DNA of 64,000 bases. Source: Pardosa pseudoannulata (Eukaryota; Arthropoda; Arachnida; Araneae; Lycosidae). The position numbers and the translations under genes were made by a program. Positions 47,446-60,228 of the stretch are shown piece after piece. The notes beneath the pieces were generated by a model. It searched no databases. It was not told the origin of the DNA and worked only from the letters and a program-made list of their open reading frames with translations. The first letter of the stretch is position 1, and each line of letters opens with the position of its first letter. The DNA is taken from assembly GCA_032207245.1 (NCBI GenBank), contig CM063510.1:50354650-50418649 (forward strand), given 5' to 3'.

Positions 47446-47568
47446 ATTCACTATCACTGTGGCATTGATGTTCGTAGCCGTTCGGAATCGGCTTTAAGCT
47501 ATGGTTTCTGGTCTCATTAGCCCTCGTGTTGCAAAAAGCAGACCGTAGCACTCCAAACCAAATCAAAC
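47446..47568 (+). mobile_element. 5'-truncated copy of the same SINE
   Basis: Body blocks GATGTTCGTAGC, GTTCGGAATCGGCTTTAAGC, CTCATTAGCCCTCGTGTTGC and GACCGTAGCACTCCAAACC match 47309-47405. The tRNA-like head is missing or unrecognisable. It begins about 20 bases after the full copy's target duplication. Confidence 0.88.
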
Positions 47569-48898
47569 TAACTCGATCACACTGTCACAGGGATGAAATT
47601 TTTCTTGGTATATTTTAAATATTGGCAGTAGTATAAAAAGAGAAGGTTTTCCTTAAGTCTATAAACAAATAAATAAACTGGAAAACATGTTCCAATAAAA
47701 TAAGATAATTATTCGGCTACAAAAATTTGTTTTTGTCTTAAAAGTCTCGACTATTTTATCGGTTTTAAACAAAGAGAAAATCAGGTACTTTTGGCAAATT
47801 TATGTAGCTTTGAAATTTATTTTTTACTTTATTGGAAAGGGGTGCATTATATTTATCATCTTTATCAAAAGTTTACCATTTCTTATATACCCTTCTGCAC
47901 GCTCTAGATTTTTAGTATTGACTAAATGTAAACATATTATGGAGTTTGCTTGCTTATTACATGGCCTAGTGGCCATAAAAATCATTATATCTCTGAAATA
48001 AAGAGAAAAATGTTTGTTTATTTCAAACACACCTACGCTATTATTTTGAGTACTCAAAAGGATATTTTTCGCTTTACATAAACTTATTGTTAAATTATCT
48101 TCTGAGTAGAGGAAAATTCCTAACCTTATTATATATTTTATACTTAGTAGTACAAAAAATAACTTCTTTCTATAAAAACAAATTTTAATATATTTTCTAC
48201 TGTATTCATGAGCATTAAATTGCTAGTAGAACAATTGGTATGAAAATATTAATATCCTGGTTGTTCGACTTTAAAAGGCATGTTGTGTGACTTCGTAGAC
48301 ATTTTCTCTAAACAATTTCACACTTCTAATTAAGTGAATCTAGTTAAAATTAATTGAATTCCTTAGATACTTGTCTTTATTCATACGTATATTTAGTGAT
48401 TAAAAGAAGCCGTAAAATTTATATTATGTATACCAAGACCTTGCAGTCTTACACCAAGTAATTGAAAAAAGGGTGATTAATATGAGAGTAAATGTGGTAA
48501 TTTATGTAGTAAATGTAGCTTTTCCTTTACTTATTGAATCACTTCATTAATAACTCATCGGTGTCTTCAGTAGATTGGAAATATGTTTGGGAGACCTAGG
48601 GTTAACAATTTTCTTCATGAAGCGCATGTAAGTCATACCTAGTGGTTTATGTTGTGAAATTCAAAATATCGACCAAAATTGATGCCAAAAATTAGCTTCT
48701 AACAGACTGTATCTGGAATTAAAGTGGAGTGTCGTACTTCTTTTCCAATGTCCAACTTACGCAAAACACCCAAACCAAATAAAATAATTAACTAATGAAA
48801 GTGTAAAGTATAATTTATATAGAATAATCGAAAAAAATAGACAAAAACTTTTTTTGAAGTTAACATTATTTAGGATTATTTCTTTAGTAAATTAATAA
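47569..48898. other. Unrecognised AT-rich region
   Basis: No gene supported. Overlapping short frames on both strands near 47810-48057 have no motif. Confidence 0.45.
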
Positions 48899-49189
48899 CA
48901 CAGGCCTGCGATGAAAAAAATACAAGGGATGTGACATCTAAACTTAACATATTTTTTAGTACTGATTTTGAAAAGAATCATTAAAAATGTCTATCAGGTC
49001 ACATTTTTTTGAAAAATTGAATTTTATGTGGTTTTTTATGAATATTTCTCACGTATTTTGCTTTCATAGTTTCCTTCGTGTTTTGACATTTTACCATGAT
49101 GAAACCCTCAAAATTACCCTTCTGTGGTAAACTACAACAGCGCAGTTAGTATTTTAGGGCTCTTAAAGCTTCAATGTTGATCCAGATCA

Positions 49190-49373
49190 CTAATTAGACA
49201 GATTCCTGGAAGCGCGCGAGCCTGGGAAGAGCCTAGGAATGCGCAATGTCCCTCTTCATCATCCCTCCCTCCCGTCGCAATCGCTGTTAACCTATAGCGA
49301 CGCTCGAATCCTTATCAGTGACCTCATGTAACCACCAGTACTTAGTCTGTAAAAGAGGCAACTCATTTATTAG
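49190..49373 (+). promoter_or_regulatory. GC-rich leader upstream of the unassigned transposon gene
   Basis: Clearly richer in GC and CpG than the surrounding AT-rich DNA (GGAAGCGCGCGAGCCTGGG at about 49208). The following frame has no ATG at its start and is preceded by TTTATTAG, a possible splice acceptor at about 49373. The leader may therefore hold the promoter and a first exon. Confidence 0.35.
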
Positions 49374-50380
49374 GCTAGATTGAAAGAAAATAACTTATTG
49401 GCCAAAGGAACCACTTTTTATTGGTACAGGAATCGTGAAAAGGAATTTATTCAGTATTTTGACGAAGACGAGAACCTCATTTATTGCTCAGATGTTCCTG
49501 GATTGATGAGAAAATTTAAGATTCCCTACAATAAAGATGAATGGAGGCTTTTTATAGATTCGTGAAAAAGGAACCTTAAAGCTGTCCTACTTCATCAAGG
49601 AAACCAATGGGCGTCTGTGCCAGTTGAATACTCGGTGCATTTAAAAGAAAGGTATGAAAACCTAGCTCTCGTCCTCAACAAAATAAAATATGAAAACCAC
49701 GGCTTGGTCATTTGCAGTGATTTAAAAATCATCACCATGCTTCTCGATCAACAAAACGGGTATACAAAATTTCCGTGTTTTATTTGTGAGTGAGACAGCT
49801 GTGACAAAACACAATATTGGGTCAGAAAAGATTGGCTCAAAAGGCAGAATCTTGCGCCAGGCACCAAAAATGTAATTCGAGAAAGCTTAGTTGATCAAAA
49901 AAATATTACTACCCCCCTGCACATTGTTATGAAGCAGTTTGTTAAGGCTCTTCCAAAAGATGGTGAGAACTTAAAATATATGTGTAAAAAGTTTCCTGGA
50001 TTTTCTGAAGCCAAATTGAAAGAGGGAGTCTTCGTAGGACCAGACATCCGAAAACTTAATTAGGAATAACAAATTTGAGACAACTATGACATTAAAGGAA
50101 AGAGAAGCTTGGGTTGCCTTCAAAGATGTTGTGGAAAAATTTTTGGGCAATCACAAAGATCCTAAATTTAAACGAATAGTTGGCAACATGCTAGACAAAT
50201 TTCAAGTGTTGGTCTGCTCCATGTGTGTAAAATTGCATTTCCTCCAATCGAAAATATCAAGGTAGGTGGAATAAGAATATGCTTGCCGACTATTGTTGGA
50301 TGTTAGCAAGAGATGAAGATAAGATTGAACATAAAAGAAGAACGTCAAAAAGAAATTTTAACGGAAAAAAATGTACGTAA
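49374..50380 (+). pseudogene. Broken gene of an uncharacterised, probably transposon-encoded family
   Basis: I do not assign a function. From 49374 one frame reads for over 200 codons with only two internal stops: TGA at 49563-49565, and TGA at 49791-49793, which looks like a mutated Trp. Visible segments are LAKGTTFYWYRNREKEF, FIQYFDEDENLIYCSDVPG, WASVPVEYSVHLKERYENL, a hydrophobic strand ending in Asp (LVICSDLKIITMLL), and FPCFICE, a CxxC pair followed by a Trp/Tyr-rich stretch (QYWVRKDW) that may form a zinc site. Then come GTKNVIRESLVDQKNI and EGVFVGPDIRKL. Near 50063 the frame shifts and goes on with TMTLKEREAWVAFKDVVE and FLGNHKDPKFKRIVGNMLD. A deletion at about 50250 joins this to the tail RWNKNMLADYCWMLARDED, ending at TAA 50378-50380. 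I recall similar uncharacterised proteins in other arthropods, repeated many times. Placement inside inverted ends suggests a transposase, but that is inference. Confidence 0.7.
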
Positions 50381-50904
50381 ATAAATTTAAATGTCTTTGT
50401 TTCGTATTGAGTTTCAAATATATTTCAAACTTACATTTATTATATATAAACCTTAATAAAACGTAAAAACAGGTAGTTGGGGTTTTTCTAGGACTGTTTT
50501 TCTTATAAAATTAATGTAAAAAATTTAATAACGAGGGAACTTTTTGTCTCGCCCTGGTGCAGCTCATGTGTTCTGGTTGCGATGGTTTTCATTCTTTATA
50601 TACAAAATATATACATTTTTAATTTTAACTATTGTTTAAAAAATTAATATGCCTAATCATAAACAGATTAAATAAACTCACATGAATAGATAAAACCCAC
50701 TGTTGCCAGTCAGTACAAGCTAACAGTTCGAGAGCATTTTTTCCATATAGGATATTACCAGTAATATGTACATATATTTTACAAAACATCCTGACGTGAT
50801 GGAAAAAAATGGAGGTCATTTTCGAAATCAGCATACCAAATAACTTAAAAATAAGAAAAAACTTCTCTTGTATTTTTCAAAAATTTCAATTTCGCAGGCC
50901 TGTG

Positions 50905-51737
50905 TAATTAGTCTGAATAGTTGCAGCATTAAATACAGCATCAAAAGTTCTCTACATGACAAAAAACAGTAGAAAGTTTTAATTTAACAAATGTAAAACT
51001 TTTATACGAAATTTTACTATAAAACTAAATTATTTGAAAAAATTAGAAAATGAGAAACATAGTATCTTTGTTCTTTAATAATCATTATTTTATTGTGTGC
51101 ATGCCAAGAAAAAGTTATAGATTTGTAAATAAACAAAAACTATAAACTCAAATTACATAAAGAATATTCAAATTGCAGAATGATATACTTCCTTTAGATT
51201 CTTTAGGAGTTTACTCTTTGTCCTTGAAAAAATCTCTGATTCATTTATTTCTTAGATATATTTTATTCTACAAGTTTTTTCTTCATTTATTAATGCAATT
51301 CTCTAAATCAATAAACTGTTTTTTCGAAGAATCTTAGCTCAATATTTTGTATGAAGAACTAATGAAATATCCTTTTTCCTATCAGTTGTTTTCCTTTCAT
51401 TTGTTTGCGATAATTTGTATTAGGCTTTGTAGAAAACAATATTTTTTATCGTTACAATGTTACAAATTAATTAATCTATCAGTGTTAAATATTTTTAGAA
51501 TTTTTCAGGTTAGGAATATTGTGTAGTGGAAATGAGTGTCACATGACATAGAATGGTTTCAAATAATGTCTCGAAATATGCGATAAAATTTCGGTTACCA
51601 CATTTTGGTTTACTCTTAATGAAATAAAGATAATGCAAAAGAAATATAGTAAAGAATATATTGAATACGGATTTCGCCTTATTATTTTTTAGTTCATTTT
51701 GTTTCAAATAACGGTCAATTAATACATTTTATATAGA

Positions 51738-51796
<59 letters not shown>

Positions 51797-52133
51797 CTGG
51801 TGCAGGATGGCTTGATCCCTACCCCGAATTGCGTTACTTTAAGTAGATACAAATTTCAGCGTGTTTTACAAGACCTGATAACTGTTAGAGGAAATTGTAA
51901 TAAAAAAAAGTAAGAGTTGTGGTATGAATGATTTTGTGCAGTTCAGAATAAAAAAATAAATTTTAAAAATTGAAAAAAATTAAAATTAAATTTTTTTACA
52001 TAATTAATATATCACTCTAAAATATATGTTATTAAGACAGACCACTTGCATTACTTATTAAAGTAGAAATTCAAATGTAATAATAAAAACTCTAACTTAT
52101 ATTTCTATTTGAAGAGTGTTAAAAGAAAGAATG
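50905..52133. other. Unrecognised AT-rich region
   Basis: Contains a (TA)n tract at about 51740-51793. No gene supported. Confidence 0.5.
51740..51793. repeat. (TA)n microsatellite
   Basis: Perfect TA run. Confidence 0.97.
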
Positions 52134-52316
52134 GTTTGATTTCGTTTGGTTTAAAGAGCTGCAGTCTGCTGTTTTGCTACACTAGTAACAATGACAACGG
52201 GACCTACTGATTTCAGCCTATTCCGTATATCTACGTACACCCATACCAGATGCGCGATTCTAACCGTGAACTCTGGTATCGAACAGTACCGTCCTACCAT
52301 TTCGCCATCTTGTGAA
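52134..52316 (-). mobile_element. tRNA-derived SINE, minus-strand copy (diverged)
   Basis: Reverse complement shows the head (GGCGAAATGGTAGGACGGTAC, GTTAGAATCGCGC in place of the B box), the body (CCGTTGTCATTGTTACTAG..., GCAGACTGCAGCTCTTTAAACC) and a degenerate CAAA tail. Order and spacing match the family reference at 47235-47413. A minus-strand frame crossing it at 52151-52534 is not a gene. Confidence 0.75.
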
Positions 52317-54469
52317 AAACAAAAAGAATGATGAATGGATAATTTGTTTTTAGAGTTAGAATGTATATTAAAATTTAAATTACTAAGCCGAATTGTCATT
52401 ATACAAGAAATATAATTTTTCACCCTACTTAATATAAGCGAGGTTGCACTTGTATAAGCTATAAAGAAACTTAGTGTCACTAAGAAGTGTATCAGTACAG
52501 TGTTTTTATCCATTTTAACAATAGGAGAATGCATACTTTAAATAAGAGATTTTTCGTTAATATTTTACTACTAAATTTTAGCTTTGTTTACAAGATTTTT
52601 AGTGCACTGTAACATAATTATTAGTTTTATAGAAGTAAGATTACATGAATTTGTATTTCATGTTCATACTGCATATTTACAGCATAATGTTCTATAATGA
52701 CATGCAATTTTGTATAACACTTGGCTTTAAGTCACGACTGTACCGTTTTATCCGTTAGAATCTTAGCAAAGTCAGAACGCTTTTATAATTAACATAAATA
52801 GTAGACAAAAAATTCAAATATAGTAATAAACCAAATACTATTCTTTCTATTTGAATCTTTTGTAAAAAGGAAGAATGAATTGATTGTTAGGGGTTAAGGG
52901 TTAGAGTTTAGACTAATAAATTTTAACTCAGCCGAATTGACCTTCTATAAGAAACAAAATTTTTCTAAACATCCTAATTTATGTGGGTGATATTGAACTT
53001 TTTTTTTTGTATGAGCTCCATAGAAACTCGATTTCACTTACTAATGTATGAGATCAATATGTTTTCCGATTGTACTGTTATGAGACTGTATATATGAAAT
53101 AAGAAATGGATATTGTTAATATTTTAAAAGAAAAGTTACAGCGTTATTTAACAGATATTTTAATCAATTTTTTGTTAAAAAAATAATGATTAAAATTCAT
53201 TAAGGACAATAAAATATTTTATTAAATTTCGCTTTCTGAGATAATGAGTAAAAAATTTCCCCACATCTATGAATATATTTAATTTAGCAACTGAGGTCGT
53301 AACAGACCGCCATACAAACATCGTTAATTATGAATATCTAACACATTATCGTAAATATTAATTGGTTTTTAAACTCACTAAGTAAAGATTTTATTCTATT
53401 CTATTTATATGTTTAGTTATTTTACAGAACATTGAAACCATATGTAATTTTCATCTATATATGACAGATAATTCCCTATAATGACTAGCTTCCAGATGAT
53501 TTGGATTAACATTTTGGATTAAAATAGTCCCTGCTGTACAGTGATATCTAACAAAATCCCAACAGAACTTTTTTTATAAGAAATATGAACAAGTAAAACT
53601 AAATTTATTAGTTTTTTAAAGATTACATTCTTGAACTTTTGATTGAATTTATAGCTGCATTCCTTCTAAACAAAATAGTCTTCAAAATGTTATAATTTTT
53701 TGTCTTTAAAACACTGCAAGATATGTGTTATATTCTAGTTCGTATGTACGCAAAAAGGGAATTTTTTATTTTGATTACTTTTTATTATTAAGATATACAG
53801 GTATTTTTGAAATCATATTATATATATGTTCACAAATATTTGTTAATAGAAATAATAGAAAGAAAACAATTTCTGTAAATTTTGAAACTCTTAAATAGGA
53901 GTACAAAAGAACGTGACATTTGTATCAAAAAAGAAAATTTTCTAGAAAATATGGTAAATCTTTTAACTAGTATTATATTTTATTCGTTAACTACTACAAT
54001 GACTTTTGTTAGAATAAATTTGAAAGGCGAAATATATAAATAAACTTAATCTAGTCTTAACTGTCTTTTATCTAGTCTTAAACAGATTCTTGACGGGAAG
54101 AATTTAAGTCGTATATCGCGTGATAAATGTTCTTTTAATGCTTCAAAAGATTAAACATCTGAAAATGATTTTTATAAATTTTGCTACCTTTAAATTACGC
54201 AGCTTCCGTGATTTTAAAAATAGATATTTAGAACTTCAGAAACGTATTAACAATATGAAACAAAATTATGTGTTATACTTTTTATTCTTAATTAACTCAT
54301 TAACTCCTAAATTGTTAATGCTGAATTATATATATGTTATAAATGAAAACGTAGTCTGGGCTTATTAGTAATTTACTATAAACTGCAGTGGACTTTCCGC
54401 TCAGCGAAATTTGATTTCAATTTCGATATGTTTCATTAAATTGTAAAATAGGATTAACAGTGAAATTCC
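52317..54469. other. Unrecognised AT-rich region
   Basis: The + frame at 54120-54368 is Lys/Asn/Phe rich without a motif. Nothing else supported. Confidence 0.5.
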
Positions 54470-54615
54470 TAGTGTTTTTGGCTGCTATTCGATACCAGAG
54501 TTCGTTGATTCACTAGAAGCATGGATATTCCTAAACTATAGGAATCGGCTTTAAAAAGTAGGTCGAGAATTCATTAGCCCTCGAGTAGCAAAATAGTAGA
54601 TTGTAGATCTTTCAT
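54470..54615 (+). mobile_element. tRNA-derived SINE, degenerate plus-strand copy
   Basis: CGATACCAGAGTTCGTTGATTC is a decayed anticodon arm and B box; AGGAATCGGCTTTAAAAAGTAGG and TTCATTAGCCCTCGAGTAGC match the family body. The head and tail are poorly preserved, so this is an old copy. Confidence 0.75.
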
Positions 54616-56386
54616 TTGACTATAGATTGTATTTTAGTATCCCTCAGCGTAAAATTTACTTAATGTTGGAATTTTTTATTTTATAAAAAAAAGTATAAAT
54701 ACATTTTGAAAAAAGTCTATTTTCACAAAACTTATAACATTTTATTAAAATATATTTTTTTCTCTCAAAGAAAAAAATAATTTCTCTAAGAAACCTCAAA
54801 AACTGATAGTGCTATAAATGGAGATATTTGCATGCTTATCCTCGAATTCGGTTAATAGAAATTTTGCTCCATCTTATTTCAGGCTGTTTTAAGAGTATAA
54901 CGAAGGTATCTATAAAAATTTCAAGCATGTAACTCAAAGAATTTTAATACTATAATAGGAGACCACCATACGTTTATAGCTTGCTAGTCTATGGAGAGCA
55001 CAACTCTAGTAAAATATACACGATAGAAGCTCTCAGATGAAGAAAAGTCTTAGGGGAAACGGTAAAATTTGAAGACCCTTTGCATGACTTTAAGTTCCCG
55101 ACAATTATGGCAGAAAGCTGTTGTAACTGTTCTAGATAGAACTACAATTTGCAAAGAGAATATGTCAACTGCCTAATTTGATTTAATGAATGTGATTAAC
55201 TGATTGCTTAACTAGTGGTTATCGAGGGATTATTTGTTTTCTTTTGTATGCCTCTCTAAGTTTTGGCGACATATTTCTTAAAGGGCTATAGCATAAAGTT
55301 GAAAGTCAACTCTAGTAAGTAGCAAAAAGAGATAAAAATTATGTGCACAGTTGTTTTGTTGCTTAAATCAAGCAACATTCTCAATAAGAGAGTTTTCAGC
55401 CGCTAGTACTCTCCCCGAGAACGTTGTAACCTCGAAGTTACGAAACAACAGTCTACATAATTTCTCTATTTGTGGTTTACGTTGACTTTGCATTTTATGT
55501 TATGTTGCGTCACAAAGGTTTTAAATTCTGTTCCAGGTCTGTTTGCCTTTTAGTATAGCAGAATATAAAACTAAACTGCATAAAAGCCCTACAGATTTAG
55601 ACGGAGAGAATATTCTGCAATATGTTTGTCTGTTGCAATCACTGAATAAAAAGTTAAATGTTGTGTTCATCGTACTATTCGAAATAAAATTACTGATGCA
55701 TTTTTATGATAGTTCATTTTTTAAAGGAAATTTTCTAAGCAAAAGTTGATGAGACTAACAATGAGAATTTTGCTGGGGAATGTGAGAAAAGGTGGGAAAG
55801 GTAGGGATGTAGATAAATATTCTTGATTACTAATTTTCAGCACTTAAAACCGCAACGAAAAGGCACAGTCTTCGTTTCTGAATATATTATAAAATGCAAA
55901 GCTAACACATGTAAGGCATAAATTAAGAAGAAAAATCTAGTAAAAACAGACTGAGCTGAGTCTACTTTTATAACCCCTGAGTGCTCTCAGATTAAGAATT
56001 TTACTCGTGTGAAGCATCGAAACAGCTGTCTACACACTTTATTTTTATCTTACATTTGTTTTCACTGAATTTTGTTATATAATTAATGATCCCCCACCAT
56101 TAAAAATGACGATAGATTTGGTAAGACTAGAAGCAGTATTTATAATTTCAAAATGTTTAAAACAGTTATCCTCTATATTATTTCAACAGTAACAAAAGAC
56201 AATAAGATTTTTATCATTAAAAATGAATAATTTTAATGTACTAAAAAGTATAGCATCATATATCGTGCTAATAACTATTATCCCACTATGTATATATCAT
56301 AAAATGTACGACATCACATTTATCATCATGGAATATAAATACAATTTGAAATCTTCATTAAAACATTCATATTATAAAATACTTTT
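54616..56386. other. Unrecognised AT-rich region
   Basis: The + frame at 55543-55749 is preceded by a pyrimidine-rich CAG and could be read as an exon, but no motif or partner exon is seen. No feature supported. Confidence 0.4.
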
Positions 56387-56551
56387 GATTTGGTTTTGAA
56401 CACTATGGTCTACTTCTTTGCTACAAGTGGGTTAAATATTCAGGGACCTACTGCTTAAAGATCATTTTTGAGCATCTATGCTTACGGTAGGATTCAAAAC
56501 CCCAAACTCCGATACCGAAGAACAGCATTCTACTCAATGATTATTATTCTG
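56387..56551 (-). mobile_element. tRNA-derived SINE, minus-strand copy (diverged)
   Basis: Reverse complement retains a B-box-like GGTTTTGAATCC, an anticodon-arm region with TTCGGTATCGGAG, the body CCCACTTGTAGCAAAGAAGTAG, and a CAAAACCAAATC tail. Same family as 47235-47413. Confidence 0.8.
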
Positions 56552-57226
56552 CAATAAACTATCTTACAGAATTTGGTTTCCACTATGAAGATGATTTAAT
56601 ATATTTTATTTTTTGATTTATGAGATATAATATAGACTGTAGTTGAATTTGCATTTTTATATTAAATTTAATATGTGTTTTGTACAAGCACATACTTCAA
56701 CGAAAGATAAATCAAAACTATATTTTTTTTAAGAAAATGAGGATAAGTTTAAATCTTCTAAAAATTGAGTCACAGAAATACAAAACATTTTTCTTGAACA
56801 TTTTTAAAATTCTCTTTCTTCTGAAATAGTTATAAAATTTCCTAGTTTCTAAATTTCAAAAGTCTAAAGCTTAATTTCAATGAAATTCAATTGCTTTCTA
56901 ATTACTTATGTTGGAATGCAAAAGCATTTAACTTAGTATGCATTAAAATCTTTTCCAGTAATCTGCATCTTAAACAATTCTGTTCTTTTATTGTATATAA
57001 TTTTCTTTAATCAATTTAGTGAAATTTCTCAGATGTCTTTCTCCCATCTACAGAAAATGTTTTCTTTGTTACCTTCGTTATATAACTGCTAATATCTAAT
57101 TAAAATGTGCACTTTCTAGAAATTAATGAACAGAACTTGATACTTAATTAATTTTAATTCGATGTGTTCATCCAAATTTAAAATTTCTTTCAATTACAAT
57201 TTACCGATTTCATTTTAAGCAGTGGG

Positions 57227-57302
<76 letters not shown>

Positions 57303-60196
57303 CAAATATCTTATGTAATATCTTGCTAATGGCTTAAATTTAAAGTATTGAATAAAACACTCATCATTTGACATTTAATTCAGAATTTACTTCCCATAAT
57401 TGTTGAAGGTAAATAAAAATTATTTTATTAGGTTGATTATGAGTGGTATATTAAAGCTTTATAGCAGTGTAAAGTTTTATTTTGCTTAAAAGTTTTGAAG
57501 CTTAAAAGAAACTGAAACGAATTCTTTAAAGAAATGAAACGAATTTTGCATGTGAAGAAAAATTTAATTTTTTTCATTATAAAAAGTTTTTATTAGTTGA
57601 GAATTTCAGTTGCTTCAGAATATGATAATTTTTGAGAACACTTTGTTTATTAATATAATGTGTGTTCCAGTCAAAATATCAATACCTTAAATTCATTGAA
57701 AATATAAGTGGACGTCCTAAATACATCCTTGAAAGGAACGAAAATCCAACCCAGACTTCTTATGTAATGTTTTCTATAACTAGACGATGAGTATTTTTTA
57801 TATTGACATAAAGTTTAATATCTACTGTTCTTTTAATTTTTCTACAGTGTTAATGTATTTTGATTTAAAAAGTAGATGTATTAGACTCCCAGTGATGCCT
57901 AGAGTCTTAAATGCTTTTCTAAATTTTTTAAAATATCTTTAGACACGGCAAAAAGTAAAATAATCTATGTGTGCGAAAGTATTATTTTTTTAAAGTTTGG
58001 TTATAAAAAGATTTTAAAAGCAAAAAAATAAGGTTTTAGTCAAGCCATTTAAAAATAGATGACTACTACTTTTAAATCTCTGCAAACGAAAGATTTTAAG
58101 AATACCGAACAGCTTTTATATTTACAAAACGAATTTTTTCTCTAATCTAATTTTTTCTGACTGAAGATAGTATTGTCTTAGAAACTGAGCTTGCGCCCTA
58201 AATTTCAAATTTCTAGTTAACCAGGAATTACGTTAAAATTAGTTTCAAAATATCAGCTGACACACAAGTAAAGTTAAATAAAATGAATTAAAAATGAAGT
58301 GAAAAATTTATGAATTTCTTTGTTCTGATTTGTTATTAATCATAATACATTTAATAATTTGCAAATAAAGAAAAGCTTTGAAAATATCTTTTCGATTTTA
58401 CGCGTGTGATATTCTAGTCCTGCCATAAAGAGCGTTTCTTCATTATATCCATGACGTTAAAATGGCTGCATATTTTCTTTCTCTTTCATAAAGCATGATA
58501 TATTGGAGTTCGTATTTGACAGATAATTTTTATTTTCTAATATGAATAATACATGTTATTTTCTCCAAACCAACAGTAAAGCATAAAAAATTTAGCAGTT
58601 TTATTCATAATACTATTCATGGGGTAATAAAATTAGAATATAAAATATGCTTTCCTCGTACGAAGGTACTTTATAATAAAAGAAATATGCCTGGCAGAAA
58701 CCATATGTTTTCATGTTTTCTGATTCAAAAATAACTTCTTCGGAGACACTGCTTTCCTTTTAGATTTAATATGGTAATTTTTATTTGTAGGATAAATTTA
58801 AGCTCTCTTATACACATACATGATATACAATTTGTGGAAAATATTAAAAGAAAAAATAGTAATTGTCTAGATTTTCAATTTAAATTGTTTACAACAACTC
58901 ATTTCAAACGCTTTACGACAATCTCATTTTCAGTCAGTTATATGAAGCTGATAATGCATATCCTGCCAATCAAATTTGTTAAACAACTGTATCTGTCCGC
59001 CGCATCTAACTGTATTGATAATGTGTATATTTATCGTATATTAACTGAGCTAATAGCATGTATTTTTAAATCCTCTGTTCTTGATCTCTTGCTATGTCGT
59101 AACATATGTAGGAACATTCTAGTAACTGAATATTCTAGAAAAGCGTGTCATTAAATTTTTACTACATGCAAGCTATTTCTTTAGGAAGGGTAATTTTTTT
59201 AAACAAAATTCCTACGCATGATTTTTTGTTCCTTTTATATTATTTATTATTATCTAAAATACTTGGAATTTTCAGCATTTGTTCTCTAAACTTTACTGTA
59301 GCTATTTACTGAAAGTACTTTGTCTTTGGGGTAAAAGTTTGCAATAAAATGTAAATGCTTTGTGTAAAAATTTCTCAGTTTTCCTAATACACTTTTTCCA
59401 GACTTAAAACAACGAGTACTGAATTTGATAATATTTACAGTTTTGAAAAATCTATCACCTATTTAAAATATGAAAGGTAATCAAAGAATTCAAAGATGTA
59501 TAATTAATTTATAAAAATGACTACATTTTATCTGAAAGGGACATGATATGAAGAACTATAAATACCTGACTAAAGAAAACAATGAAAAACATCAGAAATA
59601 ACCACTCCTTGATGTAACTGAATACTCATTAAAAGAAGTAGTTTTGATATTACGACATTTCAAGGATTGAAAATATTATTTAAAAACAGAAAATTTTAGA
59701 TCAAAATTGATTGTTGTAATTATAAGCAACCACACATATTTATTACATTTGTAGTTCAATTCTTTTTTAATGGTACCACTTTAATTATGTTCCATTTTAA
59801 ATGGTGCAGAAATATTCATAGTTTAGTTGCTTGAGAGGCATTTGCTTATTTTATTATTCTCGCCAAGTGAGTAATAAAAATGTATGTGCTAAATAAACAT
59901 TTTTGTCTGTTTCTAAATAATATCTTTTTCCGTAATTAGAATTTTGGAATGTAATATAATATAATGCAATATTTGTAGTGTAAACAGCTAAATTTCTTCA
60001 TCAAAGAATTTCTCTTTTAGTACTTTTCGCACCTTTTAGCGTTCAGCCAGCCATGAATAAAAGGGCGCATATTTATAGTTACAATCAAAGTTTAAACGGA
60101 TAGTAACAATAAGTAGCCATTCTTCAAACAAAAAGGAAGAAAAATTTCAGCTTTGCAACAATGTACGTATTCAAAATTTTATTTCTATGATTCAGA

Positions 60197-60228
<32 letters not shown>

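Larger units (their letters stand above)
48899..50904 (+). mobile_element. Candidate DNA transposon of unassigned superfamily, about 2.0 kb
   Basis: Left end CACAGGCCTGCG (48899-48910) is matched by CGCAGGCCTGTG at the right end (50893-50904), each containing the palindrome CAGGCCTG. Weaker inverted similarity continues inward: AAAATACAAGGGA against AAAATACAAGAGA, and TACTGATTTTGAAAA near 48962 against TGCTGATTTCGAAAA read from about 50834 downward. The flanks read ...TAA before and TAA... after, so a 3-bp TAA target duplication is possible but unproven. Between the ends lies a GC-richer leader (about 49190-49330) and one broken gene on the + strand. I do not recognise the ends or the gene as belonging to a named superfamily. 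Confidence 0.65.

Noticed and set aside
47255..47566. 103-codon minus-strand open frame with repeated segments
   Set aside because: It is the reverse strand of two SINE copies; its internal repetition simply reflects the two copies.
48660..48790. A seventh SINE copy suggested by CCAAACCAAATAAAAT near 48770
   Set aside because: Only the tail-like end matches; the body blocks are not recognisable.
55543..55749. Possible exon after a pyrimidine-rich CAG
   Set aside because: No recognised domain, donor site or partner exon; the evidence is too thin.
58771..59154. 127-codon plus-strand open frame
   Set aside because: It is among the longest frames outside repeats, but has no recognised motif or codon or composition shift, and such a length is not surprising in 64 kb of random AT-rich DNA.
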